NCBI RefSeq assembly: GCF_014138625.1
Contig: NZ_JACJHY010000022.1
Span: forward strand, 62,001 to 126,000
DNA length: 64,000 nucleotides
Direction: 5' to 3'
DNA from: Aminobacter ciceronei
Lineage (GTDB): Bacteria > Pseudomonadota > Alphaproteobacteria > Rhizobiales > Rhizobiaceae
Shown here: one piece after another, positions 34,931 through 43,884 of the stretch
Numbering within the stretch: the first letter of the stretch is position 1
How the letters are laid out: every line of letters begins with the position of its first letter
Made by a program: the position numbers and the translations under genes
The notes under the pieces: generated by a model
Told to the model about the DNA's origin: nothing
Seen by the model: only the letters and a program-made list of their open reading frames with translations
Databases searched by the model: none

Positions 34931-35917
34931 TTATCCAAGCACGACGTTGGCAGCGGATTCCGGCAGGTCCTCACCGAAGGCGCGCTGGTAGAATTCGGCA
35001 ACGACTGAGCGTTCGAGTTCGTCGCACTTGTTCAGGAAGGTGAGCCTGAAGGCCATGCCGACATCGCCGAAAATCTCGGCGTTTTCAGCCCAGGTGATGA
35101 CGGTACGCGGGCTCATGACCGTCGACAGGTCGCCATTGATGAAGGCCGAGCGCGTCATGTCGGCGACGCGGACCATCTTGTTGACGATCTCCTTGCCTTT
35201 GGCGTCGCGGTAGTGCTTGGCCTTGGCAATGACGATGTTCACTTCGTTGTCGTGCGGCAGGTAGTTCAGCGTGGTCACGATCGACCAGCGGTCCATCTGC
35301 GCCTGGTTGATCTGCTGGGTGCCGTGATAAAGGCCGGTCGTGTCGCCGAGGCCGACGGTGTTGGCGGTGGCAAACAGACGGAAGGCCGGGTGCGGGCGGA
35401 TAACGCGGCTCTGGTCGAGCAGGGTCAGGCGGCCCGACGATTCGAGCACGCGCTGGATGACGAACATCACGTCGGGGCGGCCGGCGTCATACTCGTCGAA
35501 GCAGAGCGCGACATTGTGCTGGTAGGCCCAGGGCAGGATGCCGTCCTTGAACTCGGTGACCTGCATGCCTTCCTTGACGACGATCGCGTCCTTGCCGACC
35601 AGATCGATACGGCTGACATGGCTGTCGAGGTTGACGCGGACCATCGGCCAGTTGAGACGGGCGGCGACCTGTTCGATGTGGGTCGACTTGCCGGTGCCGT
35701 GGTAACCCGACACCATGACGCGGCGGTTGTAGGCGAAGCCGGCGAGGATCGCCATGGTCGTTGCCTTGTCGAACAGATAGTCCGGATCGATGTCGGGCAC
35801 ATGCTCCGACGAGGCCGAATAGGCCGGCACGACCATCTTCGAATCGAAGCCGAAGGTGTCTTTCACCGACACCGTGGTATCAGGCAGGTTGGTGATGTCG
35901 CGATCGACCTTGTTCAT
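34931..35917 (-). CDS. cobS: Cobaltochelatase AAA+ subunit CobS
   Basis: A 328-residue MoxR-like AAA+ ATPase that powers cobalt insertion with CobT and CobN. Walker A is [19 protein letters not shown], Walker [15 protein letters not shown], sensor-1 [10 protein letters not shown], with an Arg finger region near MDRWSIV. The N-terminal [15 protein letters not shown] segment is typical. GGAGACGCT precedes the ATG at 35917. No cobalamin riboswitch is visible in the 116 bases upstream, so control lies elsewhere. Confidence 0.96.
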   Translation of the reverse strand: MNKVDRDITNLPDTTVSVKDTFGFDSKMVVPAYSASSEHVPDIDPDYLFDKATTMAILAGFAYNRRVMVSGYHGTGKSTHIEQVAARLNWPMVRVNLDSHVSRIDLVGKDAIVVKEGMQVTEFKDGILPWAYQHNVALCFDEYDAGRPDVMFVIQRVLESSGRLTLLDQSRVIRPHPAFRLFATANTVGLGDTTGLYHGTQQINQAQMDRWSIVTTLNYLPHDNEVNIVIAKAKHYRDAKGKEIVNKMVRVADMTRSAFINGDLSTVMSPRTVITWAENAEIFGDVGMAFRLTFLNKCDELERSVVAEFYQRAFGEDLPESAANVVLG

Positions 35918-36033
35918 AGCGTCTCCACGCGCGAGGCTTCAGGCCACGCCGGCAATCGAATTTTCTTCGGGGGCGGTCATAAAGCCTTTTCCGACCAGAT
36001 GAAAGTTGGAAAAAGGCCGCGACCGCGGCTGGC

Positions 36034-36642
36034 TCAACACAATCCCGCTTGCTTGAGCACGCGATATGCCTGGAGCACATCCCTGAAGCGGTCTTCAGAA
36101 CCTCGGTCGCCGCCATTGGCGTCGGGGTGGTGGCGTTTGACCAGTTCCTTGTAGCGCGCCTTGATATCGGAGCCGGTGGCGCGCGAATCGAGTCCCAGCG
36201 TCTCCAGTGCCTTGGCCTCCAAGGGCTTCGCCTTGCGCTGGCGCGGCGCGCCCTGGGCACCGAAGGGGTTATGCGGATCGCGCATGCGGCTGTAGTAGCC
36301 GGCGCGGCCCGAGCGCTGCTGGGCAAAGTCAGGCGCCGAACGCGCCGAGCCGTTGGATCCCATGGTCCAGGTCGGCCTGTGGCCGGTCAGCGCTTCCTTC
36401 TGAAAACGCGCGATATCGCCGTCGGCGAGGCCGGAGAAGTAGTTGAAGCCCTTGTTGTACTCGCGCACGTGATCGAAGCAGAAGCGGAAGTACTCGCCTT
36501 CCCTCATGCGGCCGACCGGCGCCTTGTGCGTTCCCGGCTGCTTGCAGCCGTCCCACTGGCAGAGCGGGGCATGCGACTTCACCTCCGCTTCCGGATCGGG
36601 CCGGACGCGAATCTTGTCGAAATATTTTGGGTACGGCTTCAT
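36034..36642 (-). CDS. J-domain (DnaJ-like) protein
   Basis: A 202-residue protein with a C-terminal J domain containing the essential HPD motif (KRHHPDANGG) in ALETLGLDSRATGSDIKARYKELVK context. The N-terminal half has two CxxC-like or Cys/His features (LCQWDGCKQPGTHKAPVG, FCFDHVREYNKGFNYF) that look like a small metal site. It should stimulate an Hsp70. This architecture is common in Rhizobiales, often next to cobS as here. It is divergent from bolA. Confidence 0.9.
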   Translation of the reverse strand: MKPYPKYFDKIRVRPDPEAEVKSHAPLCQWDGCKQPGTHKAPVGRMREGEYFRFCFDHVREYNKGFNYFSGLADGDIARFQKEALTGHRPTWTMGSNGSARSAPDFAQQRSGRAGYYSRMRDPHNPFGAQGAPRQRKAKPLEAKALETLGLDSRATGSDIKARYKELVKRHHPDANGGDRGSEDRFRDVLQAYRVLKQAGLC

Positions 36643-36682
36643 CTGATCGTATTTACCGCCTCTTGGCGCGGCGAAACAAGAA

Positions 36683-36711
36683 TTGACATTTCGAGGATGT
36701 TGGCCCTAACG
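36683..36711 (+). promoter_or_regulatory. Promoter of bolA
   Basis: TTGACA (36683-36688), 17-base spacer, CTAACG (36706-36711). The -35 is perfect, the -10 weak. It lies 73 bases before the bolA ATG. Confidence 0.55.
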
Positions 36712-36783
36712 CCTGATTTGCGGCCCAATTTTGCCCGAGGGCATGATTGGTCGCGGCGACACATGTGGTGAAAGGCGAGACCG

Positions 36784-37086
36784 ATGTCCATACAGGCGAC
36801 TATCGAAACGAAGCTGAACGAGGCATTTTCGCCGGAGCGGCTCGTCGTGCTCAATGAAAGCCACCTGCATGCCGGCCACCACCATGTCGACGGCGGCGAT
36901 CACGCCACCTTCGACGGGTCAGGCGAGACACATTTCCGCATCCGCATCGTCGCCCCCGCCTTTGCCGGCATGAGTCGCATCGACCGCCATCGCGCCGTCA
37001 ACGACGCGCTGGCAGCCGAACTCAAGGCCGGCCTGCACGCACTGGCGATCGAGCCGGCAGCCCCCGGCGAAGCGACACGCTGGTAA
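36784..37086 (+). CDS. bolA: BolA-family protein
   Basis: A 100-residue BolA/YrbA domain protein: VVLNESHLHAGHHHVDGGD and ETHFRIRIVAPAFAGMSRIDRHRAVND carry the conserved loop and helix. BolA proteins bind [2Fe-2S] clusters with monothiol glutaredoxins and act in iron regulation and stress morphology. This is the BolA (not YrbA/IbaG) length class with a longer loop of His. No glutaredoxin gene is beside it. It has its own promoter. Confidence 0.93.
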   Translation: MSIQATIETKLNEAFSPERLVVLNESHLHAGHHHVDGGDHATFDGSGETHFRIRIVAPAFAGMSRIDRHRAVNDALAAELKAGLHALAIEPAAPGEATRW

Positions 37087-37149
37087 TTTTCTTTCTGGAC
37101 GATTGTTGAGCGCAGCCCAACGCTGCCTCGTCATTTGCCTGTCACATAC

Positions 37150-37165
37150 ATCCATTAGTCTGGAT
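37150..37165 (+). promoter_or_regulatory. Candidate ArsR operator at the ars start
   Basis: ATCCA-TTAGTC-TGGAT is a clean inverted repeat ending two bases before the arsR ATG (37168). A further TGGAT continues into the start codon. Binding would block transcription or translation initiation. No ribosome site at normal distance exists, so the mRNA may be leaderless. Confidence 0.6.
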
Positions 37166-37167
37166 AT

Positions 37168-37512
37168 ATGGATGCAAACGACACGATCGACGCTCTCGCC
37201 GCGCTGGCCCAAACGACACGGCTGGAGGCCTTTCGCCAGATGGCCGCCGCCGAGCCGGACGGCATTGCCGCCGGCGACCTGGCACGCCGACTCGACGTGC
37301 CGCAAAACACCATGTCCGCGCATCTGGCCGTGCTGACCCGCGCCGGCCTCGCCACCGGCGACCGCCAGGGGCGCTCGATCATCTACCGCGCCAACCTCCC
37401 TGCCCTGCGCAATGTGCTGTTGTTCCTGCTGCAGGATTGCTGCGACGGCAAGCCGGAGATCTGCGCGCCGCTGCTCGCCGAATTGTCTCCCTGCTGCACG
37501 CCATCGGAGTAA
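37168..37512 (+). CDS. arsR: ArsR-family arsenic-responsive repressor
   Basis: A 114-residue winged-helix repressor (HTH residues 30-62: GDLARRLDVPQNTMSAHLAVL). It lacks the classical ELCVCDL metal site in the recognition helix. Instead, Cys91, Cys92 and Cys99, plus Cys109-Cys110, lie in the C-terminal helix. That recalls the C-terminal three-cysteine arsenite site of Acidithiobacillus ArsR (Cys95, Cys96, Cys102), so As(III) sensing is likely. It leads arsC and aqpS. Confidence 0.9.
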   Translation: MDANDTIDALAALAQTTRLEAFRQMAAAEPDGIAAGDLARRLDVPQNTMSAHLAVLTRAGLATGDRQGRSIIYRANLPALRNVLLFLLQDCCDGKPEICAPLLAELSPCCTPSE

Positions 37513-37516
37513 TGCC

Positions 37517-38047
37517 ATGACCCATCGGCCTTTCAACGTGCTTTTCCTCTGTACCGGCAACAGCGCCCGCTCGATCCTCGCCGAGGGCATCCTGCGCAAG
37601 GATGGGGCACCGCATTTCAACGCCTTTTCCGCCGGCAGCCAGCCCAGGGGCAGCGTCAATCCCTTCGCGCTCAAGGTGCTTGAAAGCTATGGCTATCCGG
37701 CCGACGGCTTCCGCTCGAAGACCTGGGATGAGTTCGCCGCGGCCGGCGCCCCGGAGATGGATTTCATCTTCACCGTCTGCGACGACGCTGCCGGCGAAGC
37801 CTGCCCGGTCTGGCTCGGCCATCCGGCCAACGCGCATTGGGGCATCGAGGATCCGAGCCACGTCGAAGGCACCGACCTCGAAAAGGAAGCAGCTTTCGTC
37901 ACCGCCTTCAAATACATGCGCAACCGCATCAGGGCATTCACCGCGCTGCCCATCACCAGCCTCGACCGCATGGCGCTGACCGCACATCTGCATGATATCG
38001 GCAAGATGGAAGGTGCCAGCACAAAAGCAGGCGATTCCAGCACATGA
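37517..38047 (+). CDS. arsC: Arsenate reductase, low-molecular-weight phosphatase fold
   Basis: A 176-residue reductase of the LMW-protein-tyrosine-phosphatase family. The P-loop CX5R is VLFLCTGNSARSILAE (Cys12). It reduces arsenate to arsenite, using thioredoxin or glutaredoxin. Later FTVCDDAAGEACPVWLGHP contains the second redox cysteines typical of this class. The ATG at 37517 follows the arsR stop by four bases, and the stop overlaps aqpS by four bases. Confidence 0.92.
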   Translation: MTHRPFNVLFLCTGNSARSILAEGILRKDGAPHFNAFSAGSQPRGSVNPFALKVLESYGYPADGFRSKTWDEFAAAGAPEMDFIFTVCDDAAGEACPVWLGHPANAHWGIEDPSHVEGTDLEKEAAFVTAFKYMRNRIRAFTALPITSLDRMALTAHLHDIGKMEGASTKAGDSST

Positions 38048-38754
38048 GCGCTTTGCTCGCGCGGCGATTGCTTGCCGAATGCCTGGGAAGTGCCTTCCTT
38101 CTCGCAACCGTGGTCGGCTCCGGCATCATGGCGGCGCAGCTTGCGCAGGGTAACGTAGCGCTGGCACTGCTCTGCAATGCCCTGGCCACCGGGGCCATGC
38201 TGGTGGTGCTCATCACCATTCTCGCGCCAATCTCCGGCGCGCATTTCAACCCAGCAGTCAGCCTCGTGACGGCGCTCGACCGGCGCCTGGCATGGTCGCT
38301 GGTCGCGCCCTATGTCGCAGCACAAGCGAGCGGCGCGATACTGGGCGTATTGCTGGCGCACGCGATGTTCGACCTGCCGCTGCTGCAGGTCTCGACCACG
38401 GTCCGAACCGGCCCGGGCCAATGGCTCGGCGAGGCAGTCGCAACCTTTGGACTGGTGTTGACCATCTTCGGCTGCATTGCCCAGGCACCCAAAACGACGC
38501 CCGCCGCCGTCGGTCTCTACATCTTCGCGGCCTACTGGTTCATCTCGTCGACGTCCTTCGCCAATCCAGCTGTGACCATCGCGCGGGCGCTGACCGATAC
38601 ATTCGCGGGCATCGCGCCCGCCGACACGCCGGCATTCATCGCGGCCCAACTGGCCGGAGCGGTGCTTGGCCTGGCGGCAGGTCGGGTCTTGTGGCTGGGT
38701 GTTACTTCGGCGGACGCGCTGCGGCCGGTTGAGGCTCGACCACCGCGGGCCTGA
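38044..38754 (+). CDS. aqpS: Aquaglyceroporin AqpS-type arsenite channel
   Basis: A 236-residue MIP channel with six helices and two NPA boxes, HFNPAV (about residue 67) and FANPAV (about 178). In Sinorhizobium meliloti, AqpS in the ars operon carries arsenite outward after ArsC reduction, replacing an ArsB/Acr3 pump. The gene overlaps arsC by four bases (ATGA), so the two should be translated together. The 3' end overlaps the convergent CorC-like gene by 53 bases. Confidence 0.9.
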   Translation: MSALLARRLLAECLGSAFLLATVVGSGIMAAQLAQGNVALALLCNALATGAMLVVLITILAPISGAHFNPAVSLVTALDRRLAWSLVAPYVAAQASGAILGVLLAHAMFDLPLLQVSTTVRTGPGQWLGEAVATFGLVLTIFGCIAQAPKTTPAAVGLYIFAAYWFISSTSFANPAVTIARALTDTFAGIAPADTPAFIAAQLAGAVLGLAAGRVLWLGVTSADALRPVEARPPRA

Positions 38755-39625
38755 TCCTGATCCGCGCGAGGCGGTTCTTGTCGCGTTTCATGACGATGAA
38801 GCGCTTGCCGTGGAAGGTGAAGGCCTGTTTTTCCTCGGGGATCGACTGGGTCTCGTGGATGACGAGGCCGGCGATCGTCGTCGCCTCGTCGTCCGGCAGG
38901 TGCCAGTCGAGCGCGCGGTTGAGGTCGCGGATCGGCACGGTGCCATCGACGACCACGGAGCCGTCGGCCTCCTGCTTGACGCCCTGAATATCGATGTCGT
39001 GCTCGTCGGCGATCTCGCCGACGATCTCCTCGATGATGTCTTCCAGCGTCACCAGCCCTTCGACCTCGCCATATTCATCGACGACGATGGCGAAATGCGC
39101 CTTGCGCCGCAAAAAGGCGTTGAGCTGTTCCTGAAGCGAGGTCGTGTCGGGCACGAACCAGGGTTTGGAGGCGACCTTCGGCACGTCGACGCGTGAATAG
39201 TCGCCTTCGACGTCGTTGAGCGCGCGGAGCAGGTCCTTGGCGTGGACGACGCCGACGATGTTGTCGAGCGAGCCGCGCCACAACGGCATGCGGGTGTAGG
39301 GGCTCTGCAGGATCTCGCGCACCAGTGTCTCGGGCGCCATGTCGGCATTGATCGAGCGGATGTTGGTTCGGTGGACCATCACGTCCGACACCTCGAGCTC
39401 ATGCAGGTCGAGCAGGCCGCCGACCTGGTCGCGGTCCTGCTTGACCACCTGGCCGTCGCGATGGAGTTCATCGACCGCGCCGCGCAGTTCGGCGTGGCCG
39501 GAACGCTGCGGCGTCAGCGCAATCAATTCGTAGCCGAGCGAGGCAAGCAGCCGCTCGCGGAAGGCCAGCCCGGCAAGGACCAGCCCCGACAGCGCGCCCG
39601 CAGCGATCCAGCCGGCCTCGATCAT
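38702..39625 (-). CDS. CorC/HlyC-type CBS protein lacking the DUF21 domain
   Basis: A 307-residue protein. One N-terminal hydrophobic helix ([17 protein letters not shown]) is followed directly by the cytoplasmic part of the CorC family: [17 protein letters not shown] opening two CBS domains (about 78-195) and a C-terminal CorC_HlyC domain ([18 protein letters not shown]). Rhizobial relatives normally carry a four-helix DUF21 domain of about 140 residues before the CBS pair; here it is absent. The start overlaps the aroB stop by four bases, so no upstream sequence can encode it. Likely a regulator of divalent-metal or membrane functions. Confidence 0.82.
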   Translation of the reverse strand: MIEAGWIAAGALSGLVLAGLAFRERLLASLGYELIALTPQRSGHAELRGAVDELHRDGQVVKQDRDQVGGLLDLHELEVSDVMVHRTNIRSINADMAPETLVREILQSPYTRMPLWRGSLDNIVGVVHAKDLLRALNDVEGDYSRVDVPKVASKPWFVPDTTSLQEQLNAFLRRKAHFAIVVDEYGEVEGLVTLEDIIEEIVGEIADEHDIDIQGVKQEADGSVVVDGTVPIRDLNRALDWHLPDDEATTIAGLVIHETQSIPEEKQAFTFHGKRFIVMKRDKNRLARIRIRPAVVEPQPAAARPPK

Positions 39626-40734
39626 CCCTGACGCTGCTCCTTGAGGAAGGAAATCACTTCGGAGGCCGGCACGTCCTTGGCGATGAAGGACTGGCCGAGG
39701 CCGCGCGTCAGGATGAAGGTCAGTGCGCCGCGCGTCACCTTCTTGTCCTGGGTAATGTAGTTGAACAGCGCCTCGGCGTCCGGCAGGTCCCCAGGGATGT
39801 CGGACATGCGCCACGGCAGGCCGACGGCGCGCAGATGCGCCTCGACGCGTGCCGCATCGTCGGGGCTTGCCAGATTGAGCCTGGCCGAGAAGCGGTGCGC
39901 CAGCGCCATGCCGATTGCAACACCCTCGCCATGCACCAGCCGTGCACCGTCATAGGCAGTGGCAGCTTCAAGCGCGTGACCGAACGTATGGCCGAGATTG
40001 AGAAGCGCCCGGTCGCCGGTTTCGAACTCGTCGCGGGCAACCACGTCGGCCTTGGCGCGGCAGGACTGAGCAATAGCCTCGATGCGAGCCGCACCGCCCG
40101 AAAAGACCTCCTGCCAGTTCTGCTCCAGCCAGGCGAAGAAATCCGGGCGGTCGATCAAGCCGTATTTTGCGACCTCGGCATAACCGGCGCGGAATTCGCG
40201 CAACGGCAGCGTGTCGAGGGCCGCGGTGTCGGCCAGCACCAGCTTCGGCTGATGGAAGACGCCGATGAGGTTCTTGCCGCGCGGGCTGTTGATGCCGGTC
40301 TTGCCGCCGACAGACGAATCAACCTGCGCCAGCATCGAGGTCGGCATCTGCACGAAATTCATGCCGCGCCGCACGATGCCGGCGGCAAAGCCGGTGAGAT
40401 CGCCGATGACGCCGCCGCCAAGCGCGATCACCGCATCACCGCGCTCGAGCCGGGCGGCAATGATCTGGTCGACAACGGTTTCCAGCGAGGAAAAGCTCTT
40501 GGTCTTTTCACCAGCTGGCAGTGTGATGACAGCAGGCGCATTGCCGACAGCCGTGAGACTTTCGACCAGCGGTTCGAGATGGGCAGCAGCGACATTCCCG
40601 TCGGTGACGATGGCACAACGCGCCTTGGGCAGGCGCTGCTGGATCAGCTCGCCGCCGCGCGCGATCAGGCCCGGGCCGATCAGGATCTCATAGGCGCGGT
40701 CGCCAAGTCCGACTTCGACGGTGACGACGCTCAT
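39622..40734 (-). CDS. aroB: 3-dehydroquinate synthase
   Basis: A 370-residue NAD- and zinc-dependent enzyme, second step of the shikimate pathway. Landmarks are [38 protein letters not shown] (substrate lysine), EVAKYGLI and [16 protein letters not shown] with metal-binding histidines. It overlaps aroK upstream and the CorC-like gene downstream, each by four bases (ATGA), so three genes are translationally coupled. GGAGGATC precedes the start at 40734. Confidence 0.96.
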   Translation of the reverse strand: MSVVTVEVGLGDRAYEILIGPGLIARGGELIQQRLPKARCAIVTDGNVAAAHLEPLVESLTAVGNAPAVITLPAGEKTKSFSSLETVVDQIIAARLERGDAVIALGGGVIGDLTGFAAGIVRRGMNFVQMPTSMLAQVDSSVGGKTGINSPRGKNLIGVFHQPKLVLADTAALDTLPLREFRAGYAEVAKYGLIDRPDFFAWLEQNWQEVFSGGAARIEAIAQSCRAKADVVARDEFETGDRALLNLGHTFGHALEAATAYDGARLVHGEGVAIGMALAHRFSARLNLASPDDAARVEAHLRAVGLPWRMSDIPGDLPDAEALFNYITQDKKVTRGALTFILTRGLGQSFIAKDVPASEVISFLKEQRQG

Positions 40735-41354
40735 TCGTGATCCTCCGAACCTTCCGAAACGTGAATTCTGCCGGGCACGCCGAGATGGCTGCACAGCGCC
40801 TCGATGACCTCGCTGGCGATCGCCTCCTTGCGGTCGTCGCGTGTCGCAACGGTGAGGTCGGCAAGCCCATAGACCGGGTAGCGCTCGTCCATCAGCTTGG
40901 CCAGCACGGCACGCGGATCGGCATTCTGCAACAGCGGCCGGTTCTGCTTCTTGGAAACGCGTTCCATCAGAAGGTCGAGCTCGGCCTTGAGCCAGACCGA
41001 AACGCCGTGGCCTGCGATTGCCGCGCGGGTCTGTGCATTCATGAAGGCGCCGCCACCGGTCGACAGAACCTGCGGGCCACCTTCCAGGAGGCGGCCTATG
41101 ACGCGCTGTTCAAGCGCGCGGAACTCGACCTCACCATAGCGTTCGAAGAGCTCGGGAATTGTCATCCGCGACACGCTTTCGATCTCGTGGTCACTGTCGA
41201 TGAAGCCGAGGCCGAGCGACTGCGCGACCTTGCGGCCGATGGCGGTCTTGCCGGCGCCCATGAGGCCGACGAAAACGATCGAACGGGTGCCGAGCCGTTC
41301 TAGCAGGGCGGCTACGGAGCCTTCGGGAAATGGAGTCTGCGCGTCGGGTGTCAT
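40731..41354 (-). CDS. aroK: Shikimate kinase
   Basis: A 207-residue P-loop kinase phosphorylating shikimate. Walker A is [15 protein letters not shown], the shikimate-binding DSDHEIE and the lid [13 protein letters not shown] are all intact. AAGGGAC precedes the ATG at 41354. It is the first gene of aroK-aroB-corC-like. An upstream extension of the frame has no support. Confidence 0.96.
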   Translation of the reverse strand: MTPDAQTPFPEGSVAALLERLGTRSIVFVGLMGAGKTAIGRKVAQSLGLGFIDSDHEIESVSRMTIPELFERYGEVEFRALEQRVIGRLLEGGPQVLSTGGGAFMNAQTRAAIAGHGVSVWLKAELDLLMERVSKKQNRPLLQNADPRAVLAKLMDERYPVYGLADLTVATRDDRKEAIASEVIEALCSHLGVPGRIHVSEGSEDHE

Positions 41355-41486
41355 GGCGTCCCTTTCGCCGGCGTATCGACATGAAAAGCCCCGTTGCGTC
41401 AAGCGCATGACCGCAAACGCGCCCTTGAATTGCCTGTGACGGCGTCCCATAAGGGCACAGGATAGGACAGACGGGCAAACACATCG

Positions 41487-41636
41487 ATGCCGACACTTTT
41501 CCGGTTCCTTGTCACGCTCGCTGTTCTGGCGGGCATCGCATACGGCGCCATGTTTGCGCTGGTGATGTTCGTCGAGCCGAAGAAGGCTGAGATCACCATC
41601 CGCATTCCACCGGAAAAGCTCGCGCCCAAAAAATGA
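41487..41636 (+). CDS. 49-residue single-pass membrane peptide between aroK and xerD
   Basis: A short open frame from ATG 41487 to TGA 41636. It encodes a basic start (MPTLFRFLV), one membrane helix (about residues 7-29: [20 protein letters not shown]) and a charged tail [20 protein letters not shown]. The [17 protein letters not shown] layout and the position in the aroK-xerD gap resemble a small protein I recall from several Rhizobiales; this needs a search. It is 10 bases ahead of xerD and probably cotranscribed with it. Function is unknown. Confidence 0.75.
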   Translation: MPTLFRFLVTLAVLAGIAYGAMFALVMFVEPKKAEITIRIPPEKLAPKK

Positions 41637-41646
41637 AAAGCGGCAA

Positions 41647-42558
41647 ATGAAGAGCGGCGCGCGCATCGAGGCCTTCCTCGAAATGATGAGCGCCGAGCGT
41701 GGCGCTGCCGACAACACGCTGGCCAGCTATCGCCGCGACCTTGAAGACGCCTCGGAATTTCTCGGCGGCCGCCTCGCCGACGCCGACGCCCCAGCCATCC
41801 GCGGCTATCTCGACGACATTGCCGGCCGCGGCTTCGCAGCGACCTCACAGGCACGCAAGCTGTCGGCACTCCGGCAGTTCTTCCGCTTCCTTTATGCCGA
41901 AGGCCTGCGAACCGACGACCCCACCGGCGTCCTCGACAGCCCGAAGAAGGATCGGCCGCTGCCCAAGACGATGAGCGAGGCCGAAACAGGCCGGCTGCTT
42001 GACCGCGCGGCGATGGAAGCGAGCGAATCCGCCGAGGGCGACAGCCTGGCGGCGACCCGGCTGCACGCGCTTGTCGAGGTGCTCTATGCCACCGGCTTGC
42101 GCGTTTCGGAGCTGGTCAGCCTGCCGCTGACGGTGGCGCTGCGCGACGAGCGCTTCTTCGTCGTGCGCGGAAAGGGCGAGAAGGACCGTATGGTGCCGCT
42201 GTCAGCCAAGGCGCGCGAGGCGATGCGGCGCTGGCTGGGTGACCGCAATGCCAACCCACGGCTGGTCGAAAGTCCGTTCCTGTTCCCGGCTTCGTCGGAA
42301 AGCGGGCACGTGCCGCGCCAGGTCTTCGCCCGAGAACTCAAGGGTCTGGCCGCCCGCGCTGGCATCGCTTCGGCGAAAATCTCGCCACACGTGCTGCGCC
42401 ATGCCTTTGCCAGCCACCTGCTGCAGAATGGCGCCGACTTGCGCGCGGTGCAGCAATTGCTTGGCCATTCCGACATTTCGACCACGCAAATCTACACCCA
42501 TGTGCTGGAAGAAAGGCTGTTGAAACTGGTCAACGAGCATCATCCGCTTGCCGATTAG
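41647..42558 (+). CDS. xerD: Tyrosine recombinase XerD
   Basis: A 303-residue site-specific recombinase that resolves chromosome dimers at dif with XerC. The N-terminal SAM-like core-binding domain (residues 1-95) is followed by the catalytic domain. It carries Arg in [12 protein letters not shown], Lys in [12 protein letters not shown]-x-x-R in [14 protein letters not shown] in LLGHSDIST and the nucleophile Tyr in TQIYTHV. All six catalytic positions are intact. It is a chromosomal housekeeping gene, not a mobile-element integrase. Confidence 0.95.
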   Translation: MKSGARIEAFLEMMSAERGAADNTLASYRRDLEDASEFLGGRLADADAPAIRGYLDDIAGRGFAATSQARKLSALRQFFRFLYAEGLRTDDPTGVLDSPKKDRPLPKTMSEAETGRLLDRAAMEASESAEGDSLAATRLHALVEVLYATGLRVSELVSLPLTVALRDERFFVVRGKGEKDRMVPLSAKAREAMRRWLGDRNANPRLVESPFLFPASSESGHVPRQVFARELKGLAARAGIASAKISPHVLRHAFASHLLQNGADLRAVQQLLGHSDISTTQIYTHVLEERLLKLVNEHHPLAD

Positions 42559-42656
42559 GGCCCATATCGCTATGTGAGTGCCACGTTCCACTGGCGCGGT
42601 GCCATAGTCCCCGGCCCCCGGTGCCTCAAATTTTCAGCGTGGTAGTCCGCTCGCCA

Positions 42657-43607
42657 ATGTACAATTACCTCGATTTCGAAAAACCGGTCCAAGATCTCGA
42701 AGGCAAGATCCTCGAGCTCAAGAAGCTTGCCGAAAATGGCGAGGCCGTCGATGTCGGCGACGAGATCAAGCGGCTGGAGAAGCGCTCGCGTGATGCTCTG
42801 CGTGACGCCTATAAGGCGCTGACGCCCTGGCAGAAGGTCCAGGTGGCGCGCCACCCTGACCGCCCGCACTGCCTCGACTACATCAACGGCCTGTTCACCG
42901 ATTTCGCGCTTCTGGCAGGCGACCGCAATTTCGGCGAAGACAATGCCATGGTCGGCGGCTTCGCCCGCTTCCGTGGCGAGCCGGTGCTGGTGCTCGGCCA
43001 GGAAAAGGGCAACGACACCAAGAGCCGCCTCAAGCACAATTTCGGCTCGGTCCGCCCCGAGGGCTACCGCAAGGCCGTGCGCCTGATGGAAATGGCCGAC
43101 CGCTTCAACATCCCCGTCGTCATGCTCGTCGACACCGCAGGCGCCTATCCGGGCGTCGGCGCCGAAGAGCGCGGCCAGGCCGAAGCCATCGCGCGCTCGA
43201 CCTCAGCCTGCCTCGGCCTCAAGGTGCCGTCGATCGCGGTTGTGATCGGCGAAGGCGGTTCGGGCGGCGCGATCGCCATTGCCACCGCCAATCGCGTGTT
43301 CATGCTCGAGCATGCGATCTATTCGGTGATCTCACCGGAAGGTGCCGCCTCCATCCTGTGGCGTGACACGACGCGTTCCAAGGACGCGGCGACCAACATG
43401 AAGATCACTGCGCAGGACCTGCTCTCGCTCAAGATCATCGACAAGATCATCGATGAGCCGCTGGGCGGCGCTCACCGCAACGCCGAAGCGGTCATTTCGG
43501 CCACCGGCGACCTGATCGCCAAGACTTTCGCCGAATTCAACGGCTCGAACATCGATTTCCGCGAGCAGCGCCGCGAGAAGTACCTCTCCATCGGCCGCAG
43601 CCTCTAG
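42657..43607 (+). CDS. accA: Acetyl-CoA carboxylase carboxyltransferase alpha subunit
   Basis: A 316-residue subunit that transfers carboxyl from biotin to acetyl-CoA with AccD. The family opening [15 protein letters not shown], the [21 protein letters not shown] segment and [19 protein letters not shown] are intact. The ATG at 42657 matches the conserved N-terminus; an in-frame ATG at 42621 adds twelve non-conserved residues. accD and biotin genes are not nearby. Confidence 0.96.
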   Translation: MYNYLDFEKPVQDLEGKILELKKLAENGEAVDVGDEIKRLEKRSRDALRDAYKALTPWQKVQVARHPDRPHCLDYINGLFTDFALLAGDRNFGEDNAMVGGFARFRGEPVLVLGQEKGNDTKSRLKHNFGSVRPEGYRKAVRLMEMADRFNIPVVMLVDTAGAYPGVGAEERGQAEAIARSTSACLGLKVPSIAVVIGEGGSGGAIAIATANRVFMLEHAIYSVISPEGAASILWRDTTRSKDAATNMKITAQDLLSLKIIDKIIDEPLGGAHRNAEAVISATGDLIAKTFAEFNGSNIDFREQRREKYLSIGRSL

Positions 43608-43884
43608 CATCCGCCCGAAGATCGGAATCGATTTTCGCAAGGCGCGATGCGCAGCCTGTGATTGCACAAACTGTGGGGCCCATGGGCCACGGCACGTTTT
43701 CGCCACAAAAATGCCGCCTCGCCCGGCTCAATGAACATGCCGTGATTTTTCGCGCGTGGGACGGGCCAAGAACTTGCGGTAAGGATTTTTCAAGGTTAAC
43801 GACCCTAAGGTCGAGGCAGTACCAGGACGGGCCGGTTGTTGGCGCATGCGCCATGACTGCAATGTAGAAACGACATTTAGACCG
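43608..43884. other. Gap between accA and the L,D-transpeptidase gene
   Basis: No gene is evident in these 277 bases. A perfect 12-base palindrome, GGCCCATGGGCC, sits at 43677-43688. A TTAACG(N5)TAAGG stretch near 43796-43812 resembles half of a CtrA-type site but lacks the second TTAA. I see no good promoter. Confidence 0.4.

Noticed and set aside
33464-35008. A long open frame (514 codons) on the forward strand opposite cobT and cobS
   Set aside because: It is the antisense of the CobT acidic linker and chelatase domains, and its hydrophobic runs come from reversed Glu/Asp codons. CobT and CobS are unmistakable on the other strand.
35918-36033. A cobalamin riboswitch upstream of cobS
   Set aside because: No B12-box or usual helices are visible in the 116-base gap.
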